Source: Portulaca oleracea
Lineage: Eukaryota > Streptophyta > Magnoliopsida > Caryophyllales > Portulacaceae
NCBI GenBank assembly: GCA_029582165.1
Contig: CM055873.1
Location: 51,662,581-51,726,580, forward strand
Direction: 5' to 3'
Length of the DNA: 64,000 bases
This document shows positions 1-12,212 of the stretch, in pieces; position 1 is the first letter of the stretch, and each line of letters starts with the position of its first letter. The notes beneath the pieces were generated by a model. It was not told where the DNA came from. It did no database searches and saw only the letters and a list, made by a program, of their open reading frames with translations. The translations under genes and the position numbers were made by a program.

Positions 1-189
1 GTAATGTTTAAGTTTGTTAAAATTGACTTTGTGATTTGAAATTGCATTAGTAATTAGTGCTGATGTGGAAATGTGACATTAGTTAACACATAATTTGTTA
101 GGGATTATTTTCAAGAGTAACAAGTGGATAAGTGTATCGATAACTAGATAAGTGTCAAATTAAGTGTCAATATGTTTGTGCTGATCAAC

Positions 190-555
190 ATGGATAATAC
201 TATATATAGGAATTAACACGAGTCGTGTTGCTGACCAGAATTCAAGGAAAGTCGAGCAAGGAACAACACGATATGTGTTAATTCAACATGGACAGTACTA
301 TAGGGATGAGTGAAGTACTTGTCCGATGAGGATGGATCCATCAGGAATTGAAGGAAAGTCGGGCAAAGAACAATATGATATGTGTTAATCCAACATGGAC
401 AGTACTGTAGGGATGAATGAAGTACTTGTCCATTAAGGACGGATTCATCAGAAAGGAAAGTCGGGCAAAGAACAACATAATATGTGTTAATTCAACATGG
501 ACAATGCTATAGGGGATGAGTGAAGTACTTGTCCATTGAGAATGGATTCATAGGG
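190..555. repeat. Tandem repeat, about 105-bp unit, 3 copies
   Basis: The phrase GGAAAGTCGRGCAARGAACA recurs at about 246, 353 and 455. Each copy is followed by a TGTGTTAATYCAACATGGAC block and a GTGAAGTACTTGTCC block. The period is therefore 107 then 102 bp, with about 85-90% similarity by eye. A partial fourth unit (AACATGGATAATACTATA) precedes the array at about 190. There is no coding potential. It is probably a local non-coding tandem duplication or the edge of a satellite-like repeat. Confidence 0.8.
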
Positions 556-1446
556 ACAAAAATTTGGCTAATCGAAATAGGATTAGAAGTAATTTCAATC
601 ATAAAACCTAATTTAGGTTATTTAATTATGTATATAGGTTATTTGATTATGTACATGCATATATACATAGTTACATACATACATACATACAACTTAGGTG
701 ATTACTTATATACAATCACAATTTATGTGAAGTAATTGAGCAGGTAATGAAGCCTCAAACTATTTCAAACACCATGCATGCCAAATTAGCAATCAATTAT
801 ACAACATAAAATGTTTGATAAGGTATGTATGAATACGTATGATCGACCTATCGATCTTCTTATATGATGTTTGCTGAATTTTATAGATTTATTACGCGTT
901 GAATTACTGAAAATATATGAAATCCATTGGAAATGTATGATGTTATATGGTCAAAATAATATCTACAATCTATGCAAGATTGATGTTATAAATTATGTGA
1001 TTTGAATTAGGTGCAGGTTTGCTCAACATACACCACAATTATTGGTTGCCAGATCCTCCAAAATTTAATGTTGTATAGCAGCTAGGATTAGCTGTATTGT
1101 GGGGCTAATCACTGAATGTTCTAATCAATTTTCCACCAAAAAAAACTTCTACTCTTTTTGAATTTTCTTAAGTTTAGTGTGAGCTAGCTAGCTTGTCCTA
1201 TGTAATTGATTGATGGCACCACTTTGAAAATGACAGTAATTTAACTTTTGTTGGTAAAATATTGTGGAAATTATCTTACTATATGAGAAGGTTAATTTTA
1301 TGGTAAAAAATTTAACAAATATGAAAGTGAGAGTGATTGATGGTTTATGGATAGGGTTACATGGTAAATGTCATTACTATGTAACTTATAAGTCAACTTT
1401 TACTTAAAAGTTTACTTAATATTGGACCTATTTAATCATATTATAT

Positions 1447-1640
1447 ACTACCTCAGTTTTAAAATATTTGTCTATTTGACTAAGTTTTGACATTTAATTA
1501 CTCAACAATTATAATAATTAAGTTACAATATGAAATTACTGCAGTGATTATTTAATAAGTTACAATACTTGACCTATTTAATCATATTATATATTACCTC
1601 CGTCCCGAAATATTTGTTTACTTGACTAACTTTAATTTGC
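1447..1640. repeat. Stowaway-like MITE ends (degraded)
   Basis: Two direct copies of a TACCTC..AAATATTTGT..TTGACTAA segment begin near 1449 and 1597, after the same TTTAATCATATTATATA lead-in. The second contains ACCTCCGTCCCGAAATA, the typical terminus of plant Stowaway/Tc1-mariner MITEs. I cannot define matching opposite ends, so this is read as nested or truncated MITE remnants. Confidence 0.4.
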
Positions 1641-2251
1641 AGTGACTTTTTATGCCTATAGTCTGGATAGTTGAAAGAGTTCATTTTCTTTTCAATCTAG
1701 ATAATGATGGACTAAAGTAAAATCCTCATTAAATTTTATATATTATTTTTATAAAGTAGTAGGCTGCAAACAAAATATTTATATATACTTAAATAAAATT
1801 ACTAACCTGTGCCTTGCACGGGTCCATGCAAGTTGCAACTTGTATTCTTCTGTATGTCTACGTTTTCTTCTATATTTTAGGTCGACCATTGGACCAGGTT
1901 TTGATAATGATTTTTATTTTTTAAAAATTTATTATATAGGTACGTAGATCAGACTATTTTTATTTTAAGAATTTATTATATATCTCTGTCTATATGTTAT
2001 TGTCAAACCATAAAAATATGCAAATATTCTATAAATATTCCAGGCATCAACTATAAATTAAGTTCTTCAATTAGGATGATGATTACTGTCATTGATTAGC
2101 TGGATTAAAAATAATTAAATAGTGTTTAAGCTAATCCTTTGACCATATCTAATAACCTAATTATAAATTTGGGGTTTCATAAGTTGAATTGATTCATTTA
2201 TAACATAATCGTCGTCCATTTTTTGCGTTCCAAGCGATGGGTACTCAAATA

Positions 2252-2378
2252 AAATAATATAATATAATATAATATAATATAATATAATATAATATAATAT
2301 AATATAATATAATATAATATAATATAATATAATATAATATAATATAATATAATATAATATAATATAATATAATATAAT
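2252..2378. repeat. Microsatellite (AATAT)n, about 25 copies
   Basis: An essentially perfect AATAT pentanucleotide run of about 125 bp, interrupted at its right end by AATCG. The minus-strand open frame across it (repeated Tyr-Tyr-Ile-Ile-Leu) is a by-product of the repeat and not a gene. Confidence 0.95.
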
Positions 2379-2964
2379 CGAATGAGTTCTATTTATGATT
2401 ATAACTCTGTAATAACATAATAAATTCATGTTCATAGCCGCTTTCTTTGCACGGATTATTTTATTTAGGTTATTTTCCATATGATCAATCTTAATTGATT
2501 ACTCAAATAAAAAAATATTAATAATACTTAATTATAACAATAATAATAATAAATATGAAATTTAAATTATTTTGTGTGTCCAAAAATGAATGGAAAGTGA
2601 CATGCTATTTATTAATATTGTATGTCAAGTTGTTTTAGAAGAGCAATCCACCAACTTTATTTTATTTTTTGGACCAAAATTTATGCCATTATTGTCTCCA
2701 TTAACTTTGGGCTTAGCATTGAGTGATGCAAATTAGTTCAAATGATAGCCATTAAGATTCTGATTAAACAAAAGATAAGATTTTCTTAGGTAATGACCTG
2801 ACGTAATTAGCATAATAGCCTAACAATATTGAGCCTTTTCAGCCAAAAGTACTCTCTATATTATTACTAAAATTCTGAGTTAAAACCCACTTTTGTTTTG
2901 GGATAAATATTGTAAGATATCTGAGTTAGGTTACCTTTTTCTTAAGTCATATATAACTAGAATT

Positions 2965-2966
<2 letters not shown>

Positions 2967-3009
<43 letters not shown>
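2967..3009. repeat. Microsatellite (TA)n, about 21 copies
   Basis: Uninterrupted TA dinucleotide run of about 43 bp in AT-rich gene-free DNA. Confidence 0.95.
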
Positions 3010-3012
<3 letters not shown>

Positions 3013-4965
3013 ATCCCTTAAAAAAAGAACATGCATATATTTCTTTGAAATGGCATGTAACACAACAGTTCAGTAACTGTTTTCTCAAGAGTTCTACTTG
3101 AGTTGTTCTCTATAAAATTAAAATTATGTCTAAGATATAAGTTAGATATGATAAAATATAAATGTTACAGAAATAATAAGGTGAGTCCACACTAAAATAA
3201 GCTCACTAAATTAAAATTCAGGAAAAGAAAAATCTTATCAAATAAGATAATATATTCAATGTTAAATAAGGTTGTACCTATGAGGTACATCAAGTGAGCT
3301 CACAGAGGGGCCAAGCCAGCCTATGTCATGAATGAATAAGAAAAGAGCATACCTAATTACCTTTGTTACTAATATAATCAATCTACCTCATTTTGCACAA
3401 TCTTCCTGGCCCCATGATAATCACCTTTTTTTCTGACCTACTTTTATCTTTTCAAATATGGTTGGTTTGCTCAATTTCCTACCTCACCTCATGAAAAAGT
3501 TGTCTATATTTAATTTGGATCACTCTTACTTGACCTTTTTTCCCATGAAAATTTACCATTGTTAGGGATGATATATACTTTCATGTAAAAATAAAAATAA
3601 TGGATTGAGTTCAGCATGAATGATATCGTACCTATACCCATACTTATTTTCGAAATCACCATCTGTATATATATCCACATTAGTGGGTACAAAAGATGAA
3701 TACCCATGTTCATATATACCTACCGAATATTAGGGATATAGCAGGTTTTGATAAGGTATAATTAAAACTTATATTATACCACCCGTTTTATACCAATCAA
3801 CAATATAAAAACTGTATGTAGCTGGGTTTTTTTGGCTAAGACATGTAGAAACAATCCTCCTGCAGCCTCCAAATAAGACTAATTGTATGTAGCTGGTCCA
3901 TGCCATCATGCATCCAATTGTTCATCCCACCCAACATGAATATATGATATATGAGTATGATACCCACCAATTTCTTAGGTCCAAGAATTCCTAGGTAGTA
4001 TACTTTGACTACCCCTTCTTCTACTCCTTCCTCTGTTCTTCTTATAATTACTCCAAATAGTTTCTCATTTTTTTTTCCTTTTAACTATTTAGATTGGATC
4101 GGGTATGGGTACAACGCGCATAGACCTGTATCCGTATCTGTTTTATTAATACGCGACGTAAAATTCTTTTTTAAAAATAACATTTCATCATTTAAATCCA
4201 TTTTTTCAAGTCGGATTTAGCTGGTTGAATTTTAGAGTCACCTTTGATGTAAGTAACTATGATTTTATAATTATAAAGGGTATATATTAATAAAAATGAT
4301 AGTTAAAATATCATGTTGATTGTCAAAAAATCAAAATTGACCATTATTTTGGAATGGAGGGATTATTTATGTTATGAAACCCATTTCATGATTAAACAAA
4401 ATAAAATTAAGAAACCCTTCTTAGGTTTTGTTTTTGGCTATGTCATTTGGAGCAATTGTCTAGTATTTTAACTAAGTAAAAACATTATTTTAAGAAATAT
4501 TAATATTCAACAAATTAGCATTTGGAGAAATTAAATAATCTATATTTTGGATACCAAAGAAAATAATTTGAACTTACAACATTGTTATTATTAGGCTGAA
4601 TTTTATCCATAATTAAGTTAATCTCATTCGAGAAGCAATGAAGCTTTACACCTATAATTTTTTTTTTATAAATTACTAGCTTAAGAAAAAGTGAAAATGT
4701 ACATCTGTTATGTCAGTTTGATTCTGAATGTGTTCATTTACTTTTTTTTCTTTCTAGTAGAGTTTAACTTGGTTGCGGAAAGCAAAATAACTAGAGCTAA
4801 ATTCCAACTTAACGTACCTTTTTCCAATTTCCCCGAACCATCGATTATTTAATTCCAATTTTTCTTTAATTTAAGGCAGTGTTTTCCAGCAATGTTTTTA
4901 ACAATGAAGTACATTGGACGTGACCGTGTGAATGGAAAGAATATTTGTCTATTTTAGGCTCATAG

Positions 4966-4973
4966 TATAAATA
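4966..4973 (+). promoter_or_regulatory. Probable TATA box of the first SLAH gene
   Basis: TATAAATA lies about 255 bp upstream of a good splice donor (GCAG|GTATGT at 5229) that ends a non-coding leader exon. A start of transcription near 5000 would give a leader exon of roughly 230 nt. The tandem paralog has the same arrangement (TATA box, leader exon, leader intron), which supports the assignment. Confidence 0.5.
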
Positions 4974-5228
4974 TGCATTATTCCCTTCCTATAAACCCAA
5001 ATACACGGTGCCTATTCATTGGCAGGAAATACAAGAAATGCCAGCTTAGTTTTCTGGGCTCTGTTTGGTTTCTTTTCTGCATTTTGCTTCACTCCTAATC
5101 ACCAGAGGAAAAAAATTTCCCCCAGAATTTTGCAGCTTGCATGATCAGTTTTTCAGGTTCTGAATAACCTGAGATTTAATTTGTGGAGAAATTATAAACC
5201 AAACAAAACAAAGTTGATCAAACTGCAG

Positions 5229-6155
5229 GTATGTTATCAACTGTAACTTTTCTTCACTGCTGTAAAATTAGATCTTGTTGTTGATCTTGTTTTTGTGTTT
5301 TTTTCTTCCACTAATGTTGTTACTAATTGCAGCTTAAGATGCCATTCTGAGAATATTTCTTTGATTAGTATGCAATATATCAGACTTTTTCTAGGAGATT
5401 ATATATGGATTTTGAAACATTTTATGGGAATTTCTAACTGTGAAAGATTTCAAGGAAAAAAGAAAAACCCTTTTCGAATTTTTTTGTGGGTGTGGATCAT
5501 CTCTTAGTCAATAAAAATGTCTGTTAAAATAAAGCTGCCTACATAAGAACTCCTCAAACGTCTTTACGTAACTACTTAAAACCTACTATGGGCATTGTTT
5601 TACTAGTAATGTGTTTGGTTGGACGAAAACTTTCCTGAAAAAGTTTATCAATATTTGCAAGTTGGCAAATTTTTCGCAGTTTGATTGTTCTAATTAAAGG
5701 ATAAAAAATTTTGATATGGGACATATTATTTTGATCTCCTGTTCAATAAACTCTCCAATGAGTAGGCAAAGTTTTTCCCCACCAAACGTAACCACAAGAA
5801 TATGCTGTCAAGTCAGCATTTCTGGATGCTTCTGACATCATTTATTCTATTCTTTCTGATTTTTACACCTGAATTTTAACCATTTTTCTTCAGTTTTCAT
5901 CAAAGAGTCAATCACTGCTTGAAAAATTCATCTCCTTGAAACTATGCTAGTCTGGTCCTACCTAATCTAGGTCTGTGATCAGCACAATTTGCTGTTAGAA
6001 CTGTGCATGTTACCTAGGGTAAGACTGTCTACGTCTGGATCTCTTCATGCGATTAAATGTAAATTTGCACTAAAATTACTTCACTTTGTCTCTGAAATAC
6101 TTGTGCATATTTCTCTGAAATGCGAAAATTGACAGCAATGGAGGAACTTTTGTAG
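5229..6155 (+). other. Leader (5' UTR) intron of the first SLAH gene
   Basis: The donor is GCAG|GTATGT at 5229. The preferred acceptor is TTTTGTAG at 6148-6155, leaving 20 nt of exon before the ATG at 6176. The paralog has a leader intron of the same design ending 16 nt before its ATG. If instead the ACAG at about 6136 were used, the message would gain a tiny upstream frame (ATG at 6139, stop after five codons). A MITE-like segment lies inside (about 5609-5796). Confidence 0.55.
5609..5796. mobile_element. MITE-like element in leader intron (diverged)
   Basis: The segment begins ATGTGTTTGGTTGG and ends CCCCACCAAACGTAACCAC, whose complement GTGGTTACGTTTGGTGG forms an imperfect terminal inverted repeat. 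It is rich in AAAACTTTCC/TTTTTCCCC phrases like the elements at 10659-10854 and 18519-18743. No clean target duplication was found. It is probably an old member of the same family. Confidence 0.4.
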
Positions 6156-6175
6156 GAACCTCAACTTCCTCGACA

Positions 6176-9100
6176 ATGGAGATTGCAGGAGATCACCCGG
6201 GTTTCAGAAAGCACGACGAAGAGGTTCTACCAAACCTCCTGAAGAACATCCCGGACCAAGTTTCCGGGTTTGACGGCGTTGACCAGCAAACTTCCGGCAA
6301 CGCGAGGTTTACAGCAGATCGACAGCAGTCTGTTTCCATCAGCATGCCACCAACTCCCTTGGGCCAACATTCAGAGACCCCAAACACAACAAAAACTCTT
6401 CCTCAGACAAAGTTTTACTCCCAACCCATGCCTAAAGGTGTTACTACTGTAACATTGCCAGGTGTCGAGACCACTGTGCCCGGTGGGTCCCCGCAAAGGG
6501 ACCCACCGCAGGCCAGAAATCCCCAGGTGGACCGCCTCAGGGACACCCGGTTTGACTCGTTCAAGACGTGGTCCGGGAAGCTCGAGAGACAGCTGTCCCA
6601 GATCAGGGGACGGCCCGTGCAACCCGGACCGGAGAGTGGCAATAATATTAGGGGTAATGCAGAGGCTGAGGCGTTGCCTGTGGACCGGTATTTCGATGCT
6701 CTGCAGGGTCCGGAGCTTGACACTCTTCGAGTAAGAGCATGTTCTTTTCGACTTATTATTTTGTTTTGTTATGAGTTCAGTGTAGAATGAGTTTAGGAAA
6801 ATAAGTTCGGTTAATAAATTTAGAATAAGTCATGCGAAAATCTCTCATAAAAGGTTCAACATAAACTAGGAATAAGTTCTGGAAATGAGATTAGAATAAG
6901 TTTAGAAAAGTAATTATGCTCATAATAAGTTTAGTTCAAAGTAAGTTCAATCAAAATAATACAAAGAGAAGGTGTTGTAAACTTGTAATTAAGTAGATAG
7001 ATAGCCACATGTTTCTCCACAAGATTCAAGACCCACAAGTTCAGTCAAAAAGTCTGGTTCGATCATATATTTTTGTTCTAATTTTAATATCAACCAAAAT
7101 TTCAGACACAATAATTCTCATATTTCTGTTGTCCGGACTCGATTATAACCTAGATTCATGTCTATCAAAATTAACTGACCCCAAAAAACGAGCACCAGCC
7201 ATTAGTTTTTCCTCCGAATTTCAATATTGTCCGACCCAAATTTAGCCCAACCATAATTTCTGCAAGCACTAAAATTGAATCATGCATCCCTAACTAGAAC
7301 TAGTCTCTCAACTGCGGAGGCAAGACTGCCTAGTGTTGGATCTCCTCAAACCCACATAGACGGGACCCACACACCAGCCTGGTGATCATATATTATGATG
7401 CTAATATGTAGCCGTCAAAGTTTTCATCTGAATTTTGACACAGGCTAATTTGACCCACCCCAAATCAACCCAGACCCAAATTTCTGCCACCACTAAAAAT
7501 CATGCATCTCTTTTGAGACCCCGCATAAGTGGGACCCACGCACCAGTGTAACCTTATATTTTTTGTGTTCATGATGATGTGCAGCCGTCCGAGGAGCTGA
7601 TGCTCCCCGAAGACAGGAACTGGCCCTTCCTCCTCCGCTTCCAGATCTCCTCATTCGGTATCTGCCTCGGGGTCAGCAGTCAAGCCATCCTCTGGAAAAC
7701 CCTCGCGACGTCCCCCTCGACGTCCTTCCTCCACGTCCCCCTCGCCATAAACCTCATCCTCTGGCTAATCTCCGTCGCCTTAATATTAACTGTCACCTTA
7801 ATCTACGCCCTCAAACTTATCCTCTACTTCGAGGCGGTCCGACGTGAATACTACCACCCTATACGTGTCAACTTCTTCTTCGCCCCCTTCATCGCCCTCC
7901 TGTTCCTCGCCCTGGGGGCCCCACCTTCGCTCGCCAAAACCCTGCCCCATGCACTATGGTACGTCCTCATGGTGCCGTTTTTGATCCTCGAGCTGAAGAT
8001 CTACGGGCAGTGGATGTCCGGCGGGCAGAGGCGGCTGTCCAAGGTGGCGAACCCGTCGAACCATTTGTCGATTGTCGGGAATTTTGTCGGGGCGTTGTTG
8101 GGTGCGAATATGGGGTTGAAGGAGGGACCATTGTTCTTTTTCGCGGTCGGGTTGGCGCATTATGTGGTGCTTTTTGTGACGTTGTATCAGAGGTTGCCGA
8201 CGAACGAGACGTTGCCTAAGGAGCTGCACCCGGTGTTTTTCCTGTTTGTCGCGGCGCCTAGTGTGGCATCGATGGCGTGGGCGAAGATTCAGGGGGAGTT
8301 TGATTCTGGGGCTAGGATTACCTACTTCATTGCCTTGTTCCTATACTTCTCGTTGGTAAGTTTAATTTGCGTTTGTTTGGTGTTAAGCTTATTTTGATCG
8401 AACTTATTTTGAACTGAATTTATTCTCGACTTTTATGAGAGCTTTGTTTTACATGACTAGGTATTGTTTTTGAGGTGGGTTGATTACTTTTAGCTAAACT
8501 TATAAGTTGTCCCTATAAAGAAGAGGTTCTAAACTTATTACTATGTTTTTTGAAGGACCGGATACCCTTTGAATTCGATCCAAATTTATCCATTTTATTA
8601 AAAATCTTTAACAGTCAACTTTTTAACTTTTACTTGAACCATGCAACTTTATCGTACCCTTTTAAAGGGCAGACCTATTACTGACCTTATTCCGAGAAAA
8701 GATAACAAGCCTTAGTACAATAATACTTGGCATGACCATTTGACATTTGGACAAGTTTGTGACTGATGGCTGCATTCTGACATCTCTCTTTTTCTTGACA
8801 TGTTTCAACAGGTTGTTCGGATCAATTTCTTCCGTGGTTTTAGGTACGTATTTTGATCCTTTTATTAGGTTTCTTTCCTTTGAATCGGTCTCTTAACAAA
8901 CATGCACATGCATCAATAAAAATGATTGTTAAATTAAAGCAAGACCAAAAGACACATCTATATACATCCTGCGCGCATAATTGGGATTCACACTGAACGT
9001 TGTTACGATACATGCAGGTTCTCACTAGCATGGTGGGCATACACATTCCCAATGACGGGTGCCGCCATCGCAACCATCCGATACTCAAACGACGCAGTCA

Positions 9101-9417
9101 CAAACTGGGTGACTCGGACCCTAGCCATCATCCTCTCGTCAGTGTCCACCCTCGTGGTGATCGGCCTCCTAGTGACCACCCTGGTGCACGCGTTCGTGTT
9201 CCAAAACTTGTTCACCAACGACATCGCCATAGCCATCAGCGACAGGCCGGCTAAGCCCAAGCCGCGCAGCAGGAAGTGGCCGTTTCCCCTGAGACACGGC
9301 AGTTCGGACACCAGGGAGATCGAGCAGTACTTGAAGTACGTTCAGGCCGAGGGGAAGGATCTGGAATCTTCCGGAGGGTCGACAGCCGCCACGGAATCAA
9401 CCAATGGGAAGGTCTAG
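6176..9417 (+). CDS. SLAH3: S-type (slow) anion channel, SLAC1-homologue SLAH3-like, copy 1
   Basis: Plasma-membrane anion (nitrate/chloride) channel of the SLAC/SLAH (TDT) family. Family members mediate anion efflux in stomatal closure and root/shoot nitrate handling and are activated by CPK/CIPK and SnRK2 kinases. Exons: 6176-6730, 7585-8355, 8812-8843, 9018-9417; all introns are GT-AG, phases add up, and the product is 585 residues (Arabidopsis SLAH3 is about 635). Residues 1-185 are a hydrophilic N-terminus with an R49-Q-Q-S52 kinase-type site and the ALPVDRYFDALQGPELDTLR block typical of SLAH2/3. Residues 186 to about 535 are the hydrophobic TDT channel core, with hallmarks EAVRREYYHPIRVNFFFAP, KIYGQWMSGGQRRL, YQRLPTNETLPK and LAWWAYTFPMTGAAIATI. 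The C-terminus is soluble. Family is certain; SLAH2 versus SLAH3 is an inference from the N-terminus. Confidence 0.93.
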
Positions 9418-11535
9418 AACAGTTGTTGCTGTTGGAAGTGTAGGAACATGGAATTGAGCCAGTGAAATCTCTCTAGGGTTTGTTGGGATGATATGTATAG
9501 GGAGAAGAGGCTCTAGTTAGATTGTTGAGTTGAACAAGCTAAGGTTTATGATTTTGTACTAGCTGGGTGTAGAGAATAATGTCCTGTTATGTCCATATTT
9601 TGAATAGTTGAAAAATATTATTTTTTCAACTTCGATAGTAATGGATTAAATTAAAATGTCTGTTAAACTTTCTCTCCTTTTTCATGTAGTGTACGTATGG
9701 ATTGGTTTATAAATGTTGAGTCAATTGAAATAGTCTTTTAAACGTTCCCGCCCTGAAACTCCCCCTATTTCACTGGTAATCACCAATTTAAGCACTTGTA
9801 AAGTTGGATGGTAAGTGAGTGATTGTAAAAAATCATCGAAAGTTACCATAGTTTATCTTGCCTATTAAAAAATAACATTTTGCATAAAAAATGAAAATTT
9901 CCAAAACTTACCGAAATTTATCAAAATTTATATAAAAAAATAACGTTACCATGCCTACCATTTACCATTGAACTTTATAGACCAAGTCTTACAGGCTGAG
10001 GGTAAAGGGTAATTACCGAACTATCTATAACAAATGTAACCTACTAATACCATGATTTCCACCTACGAAAATTTCACCAGGAATTAAGCTTTCACAGAAA
10101 ATTTGAGGACGGGTTTGTAGTTGACAACTTGACTGTCACCTCATTGATTGATATTCTAATTAATTGGTGAGCACAACATCAATGCCAAATTTGACTTTTC
10201 CTTAGCTAGCTTATACCATGCAATTGATTGACAATGTTGTACCTAAGAATGCCCTTGATTGGAATCATTGATGATTTAAGTTGGCATTATTCTAAAATTT
10301 TATGGATCCACCTGTCCTCCAAGTCATTTGCAATACCATAAAATCAACAAATATTCTATTCATATTCCAAACACCACCATATCAATACCATGGTTTTTTC
10401 AATGATGATCACTACCTTGATTGGCCCATGTTGTTCCTTTGACCATGCTTAGTTGTTTTTGTGCATAATATAATAACAACAAATAGATAGTTTAATTTCC
10501 CTAACTAGGATTGTTTGATAGATTCTTAAGGTTAATCAAGATGTTTGTTGTCCTTTTTTTGCGTTCAGCATTGATAACAACTTATATGCTAAAAAAATAG
10601 GCCTGTAAAATGACTTTTTCTTATTATACACGACAGTTGACTTGCAATAATCTACTAAGAGAGTGTTTGGTAGAAATTCTAGGGAAAATTTTCCATGAGA
10701 AAAATTTCACCGGGTTTCCCTAGGAAAATATAGGAAATTGTGGGTTTCTGTAGAGTTTTTCCCAATGTCAACATACATCCAAACATAAGAAAAATAGATC
10801 AACCTGGAAAAATTGACCATTTCCCCAAGATTTTTGACCAACCCAACGCACCCTAATGTAAAGTTGCTTTCTTAAGATGGGTTTACTTGGATCTTTTGAT
10901 TCAAGTAAGTTTTCTTCACCAAGGGTTAGTTTGTAAACTAAAGGAATGTGACAGTCTAGTTTTAACAAGGGATGAAAATTGATGTGTAATTTCTTATCAG
11001 GCCGGCCATCTTTCTTCCATTATATGCCTCCATCTTTTGTTTCTGTTCATTCCTCATTGTGTCTATTGGAGATCATTTTACCATAAATTTATCATAAAAG
11101 ACAAATAATTTTGTGGTGACCTTTTATAAATACAGTTCGACCGACGGAAGTAGGAACCTGATAGGTTCTTTCTATATTCATATGAATCACAGCGAAAAAA
11201 GCGGCGGTAGGGCTCACCAATGTGATCTGTCAAATGGATGAACTCAAGGATGGAGGGGCCAATGTCATCATATCTACTTATCAATGAAAAGGGCATCCAA
11301 ATTTTTGTTTTTTTCTACATAATTTTTTACCAATCAGATAACTTCCCTGTTGTCTAGATAATAAACTTGTCTGACTGACCTACCAAAAATATTTAAAAAT
11401 ATGTATGGTATGCTTTCATGATATGTATATGCTGGAATAAACCCATGTCAGATTGAGTAAAAAAATGCTGGTATTGTCAACGCCTGAAGTATTGGACGTG
11501 ATGGTTTGTACTGTTTTTCTCTCCTAATATAGCCT
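9418..11535. other. Spacer between the two SLAH genes
   Basis: About 2.1 kb without a supported gene. It holds the 3' end of copy 1 (the transcript end is not definable by eye), a MITE (10659-10854) and ordinary AT-rich DNA leading to the TATA box of copy 2. Confidence 0.7.
10659..10854. mobile_element. MITE, about 196 bp, TIR class with TAA target site
   Basis: It starts GAGAGTGTTTGGTAG and ends CAACCCAACGCACCC, whose complement GGGTGCGTTGGGTTG is an imperfect inverted repeat of the start. TAA flanks both ends (ctacTAA left, TAAtgta right), as expected of PIF/Harbinger-Tourist elements. The interior (GGAAAATTTTCC, CATCCAAACATRAGAAAAATA, AAAAATTGACCATTTCCCC) is shared with 18519-18743, so it is a dispersed family. 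Confidence 0.7.
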
Positions 11536-11544
11536 ATATATAAT
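11536..11544 (+). promoter_or_regulatory. Probable TATA box of the second SLAH gene
   Basis: TATATATAA, about 130 bp upstream of the leader-exon splice donor at 11677. A start near 11570 gives a leader exon of roughly 105 nt. The architecture matches that of the upstream paralog. Confidence 0.5.
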
Positions 11545-11676
11545 ACTGCTTTGTGTCATTTTAGTCATTAGAGTGGTTAATTAAGATTTCACAGCAAGAT
11601 TAGTATTTCTACTGGAGTTTCAGAGTCATCTGCAAAATCTAAGTATATTGTGAAGGAAGAAGAAGTAAAACCACAG

Positions 11677-12196
11677 GTATGTATGTATGTATGTATGTAT
11701 GTATGTATGATTATTTCCTATCTTTGCTTTTGTAGATTCTGGGTATGCATGAAATGTTGAATTATAGCTGGGAATCAAGTATTGTTTGTGTTTGCTGGAA
11801 AAATTGAACATTCTGAGGCTCTGACAATGTGAACCTGGTCAGATCTGTAAGTGTAGACATTCAGATTTGTTTTTGCAGTATTAGGATCTTGTTGATATCA
11901 GAAAGTTGGTCAAGTTTACTCTCGGGAAACTTTTGTCAATTGATCATTTTCATAGAACCCACAAAATGTTGTCCGACCCGGAAAATATTTTTCATATTTC
12001 TAATGTTCGAACCTGATTTTGATATTGTATGTTTTTGATTCAGTGGCAAAAAGTACCCAGTAACAGTCTGTTTTGTTGTTTGTAATGGTATTGGTACGCA
12101 TAGAAAGCTATTTGTTCAATGATCTTCAGTTTTATCAATGGATTCCTGCTCATCCTGAAATATGACAGTAGTTGTTGGCTGGTTTTGTTTGTCTAG
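11677..12196 (+). other. Leader intron of the second SLAH gene, donor inside a GTAT microsatellite
   Basis: The donor ACCACAG|GTATGT opens directly into an uninterrupted (GTAT)n run of about 31 bp (11677-11707), so the splice site is the first repeat unit. The acceptor is TTTGTCTAG at 12196, leaving 16 nt before the ATG at 12213. The position matches the leader intron of copy 1, so the intron predates the duplication. Confidence 0.6.
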
Positions 12197-12212
12197 GCGG
12201 TTCGACTTAGTC

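Larger units (their letters stand above)
1..4960. other. Gene-free upstream region
   Basis: No coding region is supported here. The stretch is very AT-rich and its open frames are short and lack any recognisable domain. It holds a three-copy tandem repeat (190-555), a short CATA microsatellite near 668-690, Stowaway-like ends near 1447 and 1597, an AATAT pentanucleotide array and a TA dinucleotide array. The last few hundred bases lead into the promoter of the first anion-channel gene. Confidence 0.7.

Noticed and set aside
2157..2480. Minus-strand 107-residue frame
   Set aside because: Mostly a translated AATAT microsatellite.
7954..8229. Minus and alternate plus frames within the SLAH main exon
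   Set aside because: Shadows of the GC-rich channel exon; the true frame matches the paralog residue for residue in long blocks.
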